The translations under genes and the position numbers were made by a program. A DNA stretch of 64,000 bases from contig CAVUOZ010000010.1 of NCBI GenBank assembly GCA_963743325.1, positions 682,001 to 746,000 on the forward strand, read 5' to 3'. This document shows positions 43,486 to 53,100 of this stretch, piece by piece. The stretch is from DATFVA01 sp963743325. GTDB lineage: Bacteria; Bacteroidota; Ignavibacteria; Ignavibacteriales; Ignavibacteriaceae. The notes under the pieces were generated by a model, which worked only from the letters and a program-made list of their open reading frames with translations, was not told the DNA's origin and did no database searches. The number at the start of each line of letters is the position of its first letter. The stretch's first letter is position 1.

Positions 43486-46089
43486 ATGACTGCTGCAGAA
43501 GCACTAAAAAAATACTTTTTCTTTGATTCGTTCAGACCTGCCCAGGAAGAAATTATAAACTGTATTGTTAAAGGCGATAATGTTCTTGCAGTATTACCCA
43601 CTGGTGCGGGAAAATCAATTTGCTATCAGATCCCTGCCCTGATTTCAGAAAATTTCTCAATTGTTATTTCACCCCTGATTGCCCTGATGAAAGACCAGGT
43701 CGATAACTTAAACCGTGAAGATAAAATAGCTGCATTTATTAACAGCACGATGACCTTCAGAGAAGCAGAGATCGTACTGCAGGATATTTCTTTCGGAAAA
43801 ATTAAATTATTATATGTTGCCCCGGAAAGACTTGAGAATATTATCTTTGCTGAAAAAATCAAAAAGCTTAATCCTAATTTTTTATTCGTGGATGAAGCAC
43901 ATTGCATCAGTGAATGGGGTCATAACTTTCGCCCGAGCTACAGCAGGATAAAAGAGTTCTCAGATTTCGTTTCAGTCAAAAAAGTATCTGCTTTTACTGC
44001 GACGGCAACTCCCGAAGTAGTGAAGGATATTGTTAGACAGCTTGGCCTTGGAAAACCGAGGGTTTTTGTAAAAGGTTTCGAAAGACAGAATCTCTTACTT
44101 AATGTGATTCCCGGTTCTCGGAAATTTGAAAAATGCGTTGAGCTTATCTCTGTTTATAAGACTCCGGCAATCATTTATACTTCTTCCAGGCGGAAAGCTG
44201 AAGAAATCTCGGAATATCTTTTAATGCACAGGATTAATAGTGCGCCATACCATGCAGGTATGCATCCTGAAGAAAGGAAAAGGATACAGGAGGCATTTAT
44301 AAATGATGAGCTGAATGTCATTTGTGCTACTAATGCTTTCGGAATGGGGATAGATAAAAAAGATATTAGACTTATTATTCACTTTAATACTCCCGGTTCA
44401 ATAGAAAATTATTATCAGGAAATCGGCAGAGCCGGAAGAGATGGTAATGACTCCCATATATTCCTTCTTCACGATGATTCTGATCTTTCAATTCAGAATT
44501 ACTTTATTTCAAATGCCTACCCTGATAAAAAACTTATTCAGGATGTCTATAATGCTGTATGTGATTATGGGAAGATCGCACTGGAAAATAAAAGTGAAGA
44601 GGAAATCCCTGTCAACTTCGACTATATTTCAGCTTATGTCAAAAAGAAATTGACCAGGGGTCTTTTATATTCAGCATTTAAGTACCTGGAAGAAGGGGGT
44701 TATCTTAGGATCCTGTCGGAGTTTGATAAAAGGTCAACGCTGCAGATAAATTATAATAAAGAAGATCTAAGAAGATTCGTTGAGAACGTCTCTGATAATG
44801 TCCTTAAAGAAACCATACTATTGCTGCTGCGTGAATACGGAAGCAAAGCATTTGACTCACCTGTATTATTTTCACTTTCAGACCTTACCGATTATTTTGA
44901 ACTGACAAGTTCGGAAATTGATGCTGCTCTTATTACCCTTGATAATCTGGGGGTAATCACTTACCGGAAAGCTCTTTCAAATGAAGCAGTCATACTTACT
45001 TCTCCCCGCATTTCCCAGGAAAGATTATCTATCAATTATAAAAAAATAAATGAGGGATATTTACATTCACAGCATAAGCTTGATCAGATGATTGAATATG
45101 TTTTTACGGGTGAATGCCGTTTTCGTTATATACTTAATTACTTCGGCGAAGAAGTTGAAAAATATAATTGCGGGAAGTGCGATAGATGCACACTGGGTGA
45201 GGCTGTACCGGAATCAATAAGAGAATATATTTCAGAATTAGTATTGAGAACTTTAAGACTTCTCAGTGGCAAAACGACTCAGACTGTATTATTGAATGTC
45301 CTTAAAGGGAAAACGTCTGAACCCGATTTAGTCAGGCTGGCTACGTTCGGCTCCTGCAGGAACTTTGATCTTAATGATTTGAATACTGTTATCCAGGAGC
45401 TGATTTCTCATAAGAGATTAATAAAGGAAGGATCCGCTGTACGAATTAAAGAGGAAGAATTATTATTTGTCGATGATAATGAAGAAATACCCTTTAATTC
45501 AGCACCAGGTTATGAGAAGGATCTTGAGGTATTTAATCTTCTCAGGGAAATAAGGATAAGGGCATCAAAAAAGTTTGTTCAGTCAACATACCTGATTTGT
45601 CCTGATGATGTGCTCAGAGAAATATCGCGGAGCAGGCCAAAGAATAAGTCGCAGTTATTATCAGTCAAAGGATTTACACAAAGGATGTTTAATAAAGTAG
45701 GTGAAGATTTCCTGGAAGTTATTAATACTTCGTCGGATGAGAAGGAACAGGACGAAAATAAAATGCCGTCGAACCTGAATCAGACTTATCTTTTGATGAG
45801 AAAAGGATATGATCTGGCCGGAATTGCTTCTATGCGGAAACTATCTGAAGCTGTAGTCTCTATACAGATTGAAACAATCATCGAATTTGAACCTGAAATA
45901 GAAATCAAGAAGCTGTTCCGGAACTTCAATTATGATCAGATTATGGAGGAAATTAAAAAAGGAATTACTGACATTAAAATATTAAAGGAGAGACTAAATG
46001 ATGAGGTTTCTTTTCCCCTGCTTAGAGTGGCCCTGGCAAAGCACAAATTTACTTCTTCTTCTTCTTCAAAGTATCAACCCGCGCCATAA
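43486..46089 (+). CDS. recQ: ATP-dependent DNA helicase RecQ
   Basis: A 3'-5' DNA helicase for recombination and replication repair. The 867-residue protein is longer than E. coli RecQ (about 610). Helicase motifs are Walker A 'LPTGAGKSICYQIP', DEAH box 'FVDEAHCISEWGH', 'TATATPEV', 'ATNAFGMGIDKKDIR' and 'YYQEIGRAGRDG'. The RQC zinc site is 'CRFRYILNYFGEE' plus 'YNCGKCDRC', followed by a winged helix. An HRDC-like segment lies near residue 690 ('DDVLREISRSRPKNKSQL'), and a C-terminal helix-turn-helix extension follows ('YLLMRKGYDLAGIASM'). The ATG is at 43486. Its 3' end overlaps the convergent DUF4296-like gene by 41 bp. Confidence 0.96.
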   Translation: MTAAEALKKYFFFDSFRPAQEEIINCIVKGDNVLAVLPTGAGKSICYQIPALISENFSIVISPLIALMKDQVDNLNREDKIAAFINSTMTFREAEIVLQDISFGKIKLLYVAPERLENIIFAEKIKKLNPNFLFVDEAHCISEWGHNFRPSYSRIKEFSDFVSVKKVSAFTATATPEVVKDIVRQLGLGKPRVFVKGFERQNLLLNVIPGSRKFEKCVELISVYKTPAIIYTSSRRKAEEISEYLLMHRINSAPYHAGMHPEERKRIQEAFINDELNVICATNAFGMGIDKKDIRLIIHFNTPGSIENYYQEIGRAGRDGNDSHIFLLHDDSDLSIQNYFISNAYPDKKLIQDVYNAVCDYGKIALENKSEEEIPVNFDYISAYVKKKLTRGLLYSAFKYLEEGGYLRILSEFDKRSTLQINYNKEDLRRFVENVSDNVLKETILLLLREYGSKAFDSPVLFSLSDLTDYFELTSSEIDAALITLDNLGVITYRKALSNEAVILTSPRISQERLSINYKKINEGYLHSQHKLDQMIEYVFTGECRFRYILNYFGEEVEKYNCGKCDRCTLGEAVPESIREYISELVLRTLRLLSGKTTQTVLLNVLKGKTSEPDLVRLATFGSCRNFDLNDLNTVIQELISHKRLIKEGSAVRIKEEELLFVDDNEEIPFNSAPGYEKDLEVFNLLREIRIRASKKFVQSTYLICPDDVLREISRSRPKNKSQLLSVKGFTQRMFNKVGEDFLEVINTSSDEKEQDENKMPSNLNQTYLLMRKGYDLAGIASMRKLSEAVVSIQIETIIEFEPEIEIKKLFRNFNYDQIMEEIKKGITDIKILKERLNDEVSFPLLRVALAKHKFTSSSSSKYQPAP

Positions 46090-46324
46090 CTTTATCATAA
46101 AATTGCTCCCATAGTTCAGGATTTTCGTTAAAGTATTCAAAACTTGAGTTGTACTCCTCTTCTGTCAGTCCATACCTTTTAAGTATTCTGACTTTTACCT
46201 TTTGAATACCGTCATTTTCACTTTTTAATGTATCTTCAGCTATTCGTAAATCAACATAAGCATTAACGAATTTATTACGTTCAACAGTTTCATCAGAGCA
46301 GGAAACAAACTGCAGAGAAAGCAT
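46049..46324 (-). CDS. Small lipoprotein, DUF4296-like, with unclear start
   Basis: A 91-residue protein resembling the DUF4296 lipoproteins of Bacteroidota: 'FVNAYVDLRIAEDTL', 'ILKRYGLTEEEYNSSFEYF', 'WEQFYDKVMARVDTLKKK'. From the ATG at 46324 the signal is only 'MLSLQFVSCS', too short. The same frame upstream reads 'LIFIVVIM', which would complete a normal lipoprotein signal peptide, but no ATG, GTG or TTG is present there. The start may use a rare codon such as ATT, or may have been lost next to the octamer repeat at 46360-46391. The 3' end overlaps recQ by 41 bp. Confidence 0.65.
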   Translation of the reverse strand: MLSLQFVSCSDETVERNKFVNAYVDLRIAEDTLKSENDGIQKVKVRILKRYGLTEEEYNSSFEYFNENPELWEQFYDKVMARVDTLKKKKK

Positions 46325-46359
46325 AATAACAACAATGAAGATTAGTCCGGATAGGATAG

Positions 46360-46391
46360 TATGGTTGTATGAATATATGATTGTATGTTCC
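46360..46391. repeat. Octanucleotide tandem repeat, four units
   Basis: Units TATGGTTG, TATGAATA, TATGATTG and TATGTTCC follow the nATGnnTG pattern also seen, on the opposite strand, at 4605-4652. The array lies just upstream of the small lipoprotein gene. Confidence 0.6.
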
Positions 46392-46424
46392 TTAACTGCT
46401 TAAATCTGATCTGATCCTGAACTA

Positions 46425-46463
46425 GCCTGCTCGTCTCTGGCGAGTCGGAGCGGATTGGCAGGC
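46425..46463. repeat. REP-like palindromic element
   Basis: GCCTGC at 46425-46430 pairs with GCAGGC at 46458-46463, and an inner hairpin CTCG/CGAG lies within. The GC-rich, imperfectly nested palindrome stands out from its AT-rich setting and is flanked by the 'CTGAACTT' string. It looks like a dispersed intergenic palindrome, but only one copy is in the window. Confidence 0.45.
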
Positions 46464-46486
46464 CTGAACTTAAACTTGAACGAATC

Positions 46487-47394
46487 CTACCTCATCTTCT
46501 TACTTGCTTCAAAAAGAATTTTCTTTTCTTTATCGGTAAGATTCTGGTATCCCGACTGGCTGATCTTATCAAGTATTTTATCTATCTGTTCCTGTGAGAC
46601 CGCCCCTTTTTGATCATCTTTATCTTCATCCTTTATCTCATAATATTTTGCTTCCTGTACATTTTCTTCCTTATGCTTAAACGCATCTGAAATACCTCCG
46701 AAAGGATTGAATGGCTTCTTCACCTTATAGGAAGATGATCCTCTGAAAATACTTTTTATAGGTGCATCGATATTTTTATCAAACAAAATAAAGATGAATC
46801 CTGCCAATGCGCCGCCAAGATGAGCCAGGTGAGCAATATTGCTCTCCGGACTTATGGCAAAGAATTCAATTAAAATCAAAAAGGCGATTAAATATTTTGC
46901 TTTTATGGGTATGATGAAATACAAGAATATATACCTGTTTGGAAATATCACTCCGAAAGCAATAAGTACACCATATATTGCGCCGCTTGCCCCAATTGTT
47001 GGTGCTGCCAGTCCTGTTAAAAGAGGAGTTAAAAATATCTGAAATAATCCGGCCGCTACACCGCAGAGTAAATAATAATAGAGAAATTTTTTGGACCCAA
47101 CATGTTTTCAATTTCCATTCCGAACATCCAGAGAGCAAACATATTAAACAGGATATGCGAAAAACTTCCATGCATAAATTGGTAGGTTATAAGCTGCCAG
47201 ATCTGAAAGTTGTACCCAATAGGATTAAGAGCAAACCAATGATTCAGATATTCTTCTCCGCCGATACCCTGGATGGTAAGACCCTGCATTATAAGCTGCA
47301 GGAAGAAAACTACACCATTTATAATCAAAAGGTTTTTAATCACCGGGGGAAAGAAACTGAATCCGAATCCGGCTGGCCGATAATAATTACTCAC
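46487..47394 (-). pseudogene. Rhomboid-family intramembrane serine protease, one frameshift
   Basis: The first frame (GTG at 47394, behind AAAGGA) gives the rhomboid N-terminus and 'GSFSHILFNMFALWMFGMEI', then stops early. The second frame, open through to 46487, carries the active serine in 'PTIGASGAIYGVLIAFG' and the catalytic His in 'IAHLAHLGGALAGF'. Inserting one A in the six-A run at 47087-47092 joins them into a 302-residue protein. The C-terminal 90 residues are soluble and end 'ILDKISQSGYQNLTDKEKK', a tail common in Bacteroidota rhomboids. Function would be cleavage of membrane proteins. The frameshift may be a sequencing error. It lies 28 bp after pgk on the same strand. Confidence 0.82.
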
Positions 47395-47422
47395 AAATTT
47401 TTCCTTTATTATTCAATCAATT

Positions 47423-48622
47423 TTATTTTGAATCACTCAGCGCTTCAACACCAGGAAGTGTTTTCCCTTCAAGGAATTCAAGTGAAGCTCCTCCACCCGT
47501 TGAAACGTGCGAAACCTCCTCCTCGAGTCCTGCTTTCGCTATAGCGGCTGCAGAATCACCGCCCCCGATAACCGTTACAGCACCTTTCTTTGTCGCCTCC
47601 GCAAGTACTTTGGCAATTGCGAATGTTCCTTTGGCAAAATTATCCATTTCGAACACTCCCATCGGCCCATTCCAAACAATTGTTCTGGATTTTAGAAGCT
47701 CATCTGAAAACAATTTAATTGTTTCATCGCCTATATCCAATCCTATTTTGTCGGCAGGAATATTATCAATCTTTACGGTATCATAGGGGGAATCATTCTT
47801 AAATTCAGAAGCAACAACTACATCGACCGGAAGAATGAATTTCATTTTCGATTGATCTGCTTTTTTCAGTACTTCTTTTGCCAGGCTAATCTTTTCTTCC
47901 TCAAGCAAAGATTTACCGATTTCTTTACCCTGTGACTTAAAAAAAGTAAATGCCATCCCTCCGCCTATAATAAGAGTGTCGACCTTATCTATAAGATTCA
48001 TTATCACATCGATTTTCCCTGAAATCTTTGCTCCGCCCAGTATAGCACAGTACGGTCTTTCAGGCTCACTTAAGGCTGAACCGAGGTAATCCAGCTCTTT
48101 CTGCATCAGGTATCCTGCTGCACACTTTTTAATGAAATGTGTTACACCTTCGGTAGATGCATGTGCGCGATGCGCTGTTCCAAATGCATCGTTCACGTAA
48201 ACATCCCCCAACTCTGCAAGCTTTCTTGAGAAAGATTCATCATTTTTCTCTTCTTCCAGGTGAAATCTCAGATTTTCCAGCAGAATTATTTCTCCGCTCT
48301 TCATCTGATCAACCATCTTTTTCACTTCATCGCCAATACAATCAGGAGCCAATTTAACAACTTTCCCGAGTAATTCACTTAGTTTTTCGGCCGCAGGTTT
48401 CATACTGAATTCCGGTTTAACTTTACCTTTGGGCCTCCCGAGATGACTCATTAAAATTGCTTTTCCGCCATCATTAATTATTTTTTTAATGGTAGGAAGT
48501 GACGCAACTATTCTCATATCATCGGTAATTTTCTGATTGTCATCAAGAGGAACATTAAAATCGACTCTGACGAGAACACGTTTGTCTTTAAGGTTAAGAT
48601 CATTAATTGAAAGCTTGTTCAT
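47423..48622 (-). CDS. pgk: Phosphoglycerate kinase
   Basis: Transfers phosphate from 1,3-bisphosphoglycerate to ADP in glycolysis. The 399-residue length is normal. Motifs are 'KRVLVRVDFNVPLDDNQKIT', 'MSHLGRPKG', 'ENLRFHLEEEKND', 'GTAHRAHASTEG', 'GGAKISGKIDV', 'NGPMGVFEMDNFAKGT' and 'VIGGGDSAAAI'. The frame is open to 48670, but I choose the ATG at 48622, where family homology starts ('MNKLSINDLNLKD'). It lies downstream of gap, with an intrinsic terminator-like hairpin between the two genes. Confidence 0.97.
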   Translation of the reverse strand: MNKLSINDLNLKDKRVLVRVDFNVPLDDNQKITDDMRIVASLPTIKKIINDGGKAILMSHLGRPKGKVKPEFSMKPAAEKLSELLGKVVKLAPDCIGDEVKKMVDQMKSGEIILLENLRFHLEEEKNDESFSRKLAELGDVYVNDAFGTAHRAHASTEGVTHFIKKCAAGYLMQKELDYLGSALSEPERPYCAILGGAKISGKIDVIMNLIDKVDTLIIGGGMAFTFFKSQGKEIGKSLLEEEKISLAKEVLKKADQSKMKFILPVDVVVASEFKNDSPYDTVKIDNIPADKIGLDIGDETIKLFSDELLKSRTIVWNGPMGVFEMDNFAKGTFAIAKVLAEATKKGAVTVIGGGDSAAAIAKAGLEEEVSHVSTGGGASLEFLEGKTLPGVEALSDSK

Positions 48623-48644
48623 AATTTTTCCGGTTTGTTTTTTC

Positions 48645-48684
48645 TTAACAAAGAAAAAAGGACGAAGCATAAATCCTCGTCCTT
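48645..48684 (-). terminator. Intrinsic terminator between gap and pgk
   Basis: An 8-bp stem (AAGGACGA at 48658-48665 with TCGTCCTT at 48677-48684) is followed on the minus strand by TTTTTTCTTTG. It lies 11 bp after the gap stop codon and ahead of pgk. It may reduce read-through and so set the gap-to-pgk ratio, unless pgk has its own promoter. Confidence 0.75.
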
Positions 48685-48694
48685 ATTGCATCTG

Positions 48695-49690
48695 TTATTT
48701 TGCAACTTTTTTGATTAAATCAATAACTCGGCATGAATAACCCCACTCATTATCGTACCAGCCGACTGCTTTAACCAGGTTACCAATGGCCATTGTGGAA
48801 AGTGAATCAAAGATACACGATGCCGGGTTTCCAATAATATCAGCCGATACGATCGGATCTTCTGTATATTCCAGGATTCCCTTCATCGGACCTTCAGCGG
48901 CTTTTTTCATTGCCGCATTTACTTCTTCAACTGTTGCTTCTTTTGTCAAAACTGCGACAAAATCTGTTATAGAACCATCCGGTGTCGGTACACGAAGTGA
49001 AAAACCATCCAGTTTTCCTTTCAATTCCGGAATGGTTTTGGTTACTGCTTTGGCTGCACCTGTGGTAGTTGGAATAATAGAAACAGCAGCTGATCTTGCT
49101 CTCCTCAAATCACTATGCGGGAGATCAAGTAGTCTTTGATCATTAGTGTAAGAGTGAACGGTGGTCATAAAACCTTTCTCAATTCCGAATGTATCATTTA
49201 AAACCTTTACCATCGGGGCAAGGCAGTTTGTTGTACAGGATGCGTTGGAAATAACTTTCTCATTACCTTTCAGCACTTCGTCGTTTACACCAAGAACAAC
49301 AGTGGCATCAACATCACCTTTTGCAGGTACAGTTAAAATTACCTTATTGGCGCCTGCTTCAATATGTTTCATACAGGCGTCTTTGGACCTGAAGATACCT
49401 GTTGATTCAATAACAATATCAGCACCCAGGTTTTTCCATTTCAGGTTTGCCGGATCTTTCTCAGCAGTTATTTTTATCCTGTCACCGTTAACAATAATAT
49501 CATTTCCATCAACTTTAACTTCACCCTTGAAAATTCCATGCACAGAATCATATTTTAAAAGATGTGCTAATGTTTTTGCATCAGTTAGATCGTTTATTCC
49601 AACAAAGTCAAATCCGCCAAGTGCAAGGGCGCGTCTGAATACCAATCTGCCTATTCTTCCAAAACCATTAATACCTACTTTGATTGCCAT
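48695..49690 (-). CDS. gap: Glyceraldehyde-3-phosphate dehydrogenase, type I
   Basis: NAD-dependent oxidation and phosphorylation of glyceraldehyde 3-phosphate in glycolysis. It has 331 residues. The Rossmann start is 'IKVGINGFGRIGRLVFRRA', the active-site Cys is in 'SNASCTTNCLAP', and 'TVHSYTNDQRLLDLPH', 'RRARSAAVSIIPTTTGAA' and 'WYDNEWGYSCRV' follow. 'GINDLTDAKTLAHLLKYDS' has the Asp that favours NAD over NADP. The ATG at 49690 follows AAAGGAG. It lies ahead of pgk, the common glycolytic pairing. Confidence 0.98.
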   Translation of the reverse strand: MAIKVGINGFGRIGRLVFRRALALGGFDFVGINDLTDAKTLAHLLKYDSVHGIFKGEVKVDGNDIIVNGDRIKITAEKDPANLKWKNLGADIVIESTGIFRSKDACMKHIEAGANKVILTVPAKGDVDATVVLGVNDEVLKGNEKVISNASCTTNCLAPMVKVLNDTFGIEKGFMTTVHSYTNDQRLLDLPHSDLRRARSAAVSIIPTTTGAAKAVTKTIPELKGKLDGFSLRVPTPDGSITDFVAVLTKEATVEEVNAAMKKAAEGPMKGILEYTEDPIVSADIIGNPASCIFDSLSTMAIGNLVKAVGWYDNEWGYSCRVIDLIKKVAK

Positions 49691-49823
49691 TCTGAACTCC
49701 TTTAATTAAAAATTTTGATCAATTAAATTACTTAAAGGGTGTTTGAATTTCAATTCAGAATCCATTGATATATAATACTTTAAAGGTATTGTGACGGGAA
49801 CTAACAAGACCTGAATAGGTTTA

Positions 49824-49960
49824 AAATAAAAAACCTTCGAGCCCGCCGGAGCAAGCCCAAAGGTTTCTAGTTGAGTGGGCAGCAAATTCAATCCCCTTCA
49901 GTAATGACACAGGAACTATCGGGGTTACTAACTTTCATTCTTCATTACAGATCGTATTCC
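49824..49960 (-). ncRNA. Possible structured RNA ending in an intrinsic terminator upstream of gap
   Basis: A 7-bp stem (AAACCTT at 49831-49837 with AAGGTTT at 49860-49866) with a GC-rich interior is followed on the minus strand by TTTTTTATTTT, as expected of a terminator. Upstream on that strand lie further pairings: AGTAA/TTACT and CCCC/GGGG around 49894-49931. No open frame explains them. Gap starts 134 bp downstream, so this may be a small RNA or a gap leader. I could not match 6S RNA, SRP RNA, RNase P or any riboswitch by eye. Confidence 0.3.
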
Positions 49961-50114
49961 GTACTATTTCAAACTCTTGTATTATTTTTCAACTAATATG
50001 CCACGAGAATACCCGGATTTTTGCACAAATTATTGGACTTTTTTGGTTAGTACCTGATTTAAAATGAGATGTTGTTTTTTTTTGAGTTGTCTAAGAATTG
50101 AACACAAATAGGCA
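49961..50114. other. AT-rich spacer between the T9SS protein and the putative RNA
   Basis: The rest of the 466-bp space between gap and the 1086-residue protein gene. It includes a nine- to ten-T run at about 50070-50080. No gene or clear promoter was found. Confidence 0.4.
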
Positions 50115-50143
50115 AGATGGCATCTTTCTGAAAGATGCCATCT
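50115..50143 (-). terminator. Strong hairpin after the large T9SS protein gene
   Basis: A perfect 13-bp stem (AGATGGCATCTTT with AAAGATGCCATCT) and a 3-base loop, 14 bp after the stop codon. The following minus-strand sequence is not T-rich, so it may be a U-poor terminator or protect the 3' end of the mRNA. Confidence 0.6.
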
Positions 50144-50156
50144 GATAACTATCCGG

Positions 50157-53100
50157 TTATTTCATAAGTATCATTTTTCTTTCCTGTACAAAATCACCAG
50201 CCTGAATCCGGTAGATATAAACACCTGTTGAGACTAAATGGTCATTATCATTTAATCCATTCCATTTAATTCTATATGAACCCGCATCCTTTTCACCATT
50301 CACCAGGGTTTTAACTTCTTTACCAAGTATATCATAAACTACCAGTTTAACTGACGTTTTTTGAGGTAACGAATAATTTATAACAGTTGCGGGATTAAAT
50401 GGATTAGGGTAATTCTGCGACAAATTAAACTGATCCGGAATAGCAACAGTAACATTTATTTCATTCGAGTAATTGACTGATCCGTCGAGATCAATCTGTT
50501 GCAGCCGGTAAGTATATTTGCCTTCCTTTAAATCTTTATCAATGTATGAATAAGATCTTTGTTCTGCAGTTGTACCATCGCCCTTAATAAAAGAAATAAC
50601 CTGGTAATTTTCATTCCCTGATTTTCGTTCAATTTCAAAACCCTTATTATTTAATTGGGTTGATGTCACCCAGTTGAGAGCAACATTATTCCCGTCAGGC
50701 GATGCTGTAAACGATTTGAGCTCAACGGGAACAGCGTTTAATCCGCCTGAGTAGCAGACAACCTTTCCGTCTCTAGTTCCAACAAGGAGTTCATAGCTTG
50801 CATTAAAGTCGATAGACGGGAGGGTATTTACTGTATAAATTCTATCTCCCGTAAACGTATGACTGAAGAAAAGAGGATCGCCCGAACCGCTGATACAATA
50901 GAACGTTCCATCCTGGTCGCCTGTAATCATATCATCTGTTCCGTCATTGTTTAAATCAGGCACAGAAGCAACACCGTACTGGTAGTTCATCGGGTAACTC
51001 CATAGTGCCTGTCCGTTAGCACCACTGAGACAGGTAACAACCCCTGAAAAAGCTGCTATCAGGATATCGTCTACATTATCAGCGTTAATATCCCTTATCC
51101 TCGTAATCTGGATCATCCCGGTAAACCCATAATCATATGCCCAAACCTGTGCACCGGTTTCACCGTCAATCCTGTAAACGTGTCCAAAATATTGCGAAGC
51201 AACCAAGTCCGATGTCTGGCCTGGCACCGCCAGCTCAAGAAGCTCTTTCGGCTCATAACCTGTAACAGGAAACGTCCAGACAGCCTGTCCGTTTGTACCC
51301 TTAAGACATATTACATTAAGATCCGTTGTTCCGTTATTTCCTACATCTATTACGGCATCCGGAACACCGTCACCTGTAACATCATTTACCGAAATAATTG
51401 TTTTGCCAAATGCAAGGTAAGGACCCGGATAATAATACTGCCAGAGAATATTCCCATTTACGCCGTTAAAAAGATAAGCGGTATGATACCCTGTCCCCTG
51501 CTCATTTCCATCAGCGATTGCCAGGATATCCGGAACACCATCACCATTGAAATCACGCTGACCATCGACTGCCTCAAAATCTCCAAGACTGTAATTATAG
51601 TCATCTCCAAATCCCCATATAATGTGCCCGTTCATTCCGTTTATTGCATAAACGTGCTCATTACCGCCGCCTGTTCCGATTACAACATCATTTTTTCCAT
51701 CTCCATTTAAATCACTGACAATTGCAAGAGCGTCCTGTACTCCGTAATCATTGGACTGACCTATAGAGCCGGCGTTAGAACTATTAAAGAAAGTGTTTAG
51801 TGTCCACAATGTGTCCGTAATGCCCCCGCCTGCTCCGTCAAGAGCCATAATAAAATAGTTGTTTGTTGCAATTATTACATCGCTTAGGCCGTCTCCATTC
51901 AGATCATTTATAGGTTTAAGCCCTATAACACGGTACTCCTGGTAAGTTACCCTGGGATTATCGGGTACCTGGAATGACCAGAACTGATAACCAATTGCAT
52001 AATTACCGATGACCCCATTTCCCGATACACTGATTTTCACAACAGGGTTTTGAGTATCATTAGATTGTATAAACAACGTGTCATTGTAATTTCCTGATTG
52101 TGCCGGAGTAAATCTCAAACGGACTGCTGCTGTTTCGGCCGGAGCAATCTGAAATGGTATAGTTTCACTTTCAAAAGAAAATTCGGGTAAATTAAAATGC
52201 ATATCAGAAATTTCAAGATGAGAGTCACCGGTATTATATATGCTGAAGCTCCAGTAAGCATTTCCATCACCGTTAATCCATACATCACCAAAATTGTGAC
52301 TGGTTGCACTTAATACAATATTGGGTCCATTCAGAACTCCCTGGCCGAATAAGTCAACATCAACTGCAGGTGTAGCAAAATCGTTGCTTTCAATCGTCAT
52401 TACACATGTATAAAACTGATATGCACTTGGATGAAAATCAACCTGGATATTCTTACCTCCTCCCGGCGGAACCGTCACAGGAAATGAACCCGATGGTGAA
52501 CTGAAAACAGAATTGTTATAAGTAATATTGGTTACTTCCAGATCTGCAGTACCGATATTAGAAACCGTCACTGCGGTGTGAGAAGTATCGCCAACCGTAG
52601 TCTGAGGAAATTCAAAAGATGTCGGATACACTGAAATATGAGGCGAACCGCTTCCGCTTAAGTCATATTTGAATAGCTGTCTGCCTGTAGAAGCTCCAAC
52701 CGGTTCTGCCAGTAACCAGAAGTAAGAACCATCCCATGCTAACCCGCGGGGATTCTGCCTGCTTCCTGCTGCTTCCGGAACATGCCAGAAGAATAGTGTA
52801 TCTTTAGTGGCAAGATCAACTGCATAAATATTTTCAGGATCACCTTCAAATCCATCCATAACATAAAAAAGTGTATCACCTTTAACCGTTATTCCTGTTG
52901 GCTGTACTCCGAAAACCTGAATGGTATCAATAATTTGTTTTACAGCAACATCTACTTTATACAAAGCTACGAGGTTATTAGGATAGTAAACTGATATCCA
53001 CAAACCTGTTCCATCCCATGCAGCACCACCAAGATACCAGGTACCGCCAATCGACTGGATGGGTATGGAATCAAGTACGTTGCCTGACTGAGATACTTTA

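Noticed and set aside
49824..50000. 6S RNA, SRP RNA, tmRNA or RNase P upstream of gap
   Set aside because: I could not find the conserved core sequences of any of these RNAs on either strand.
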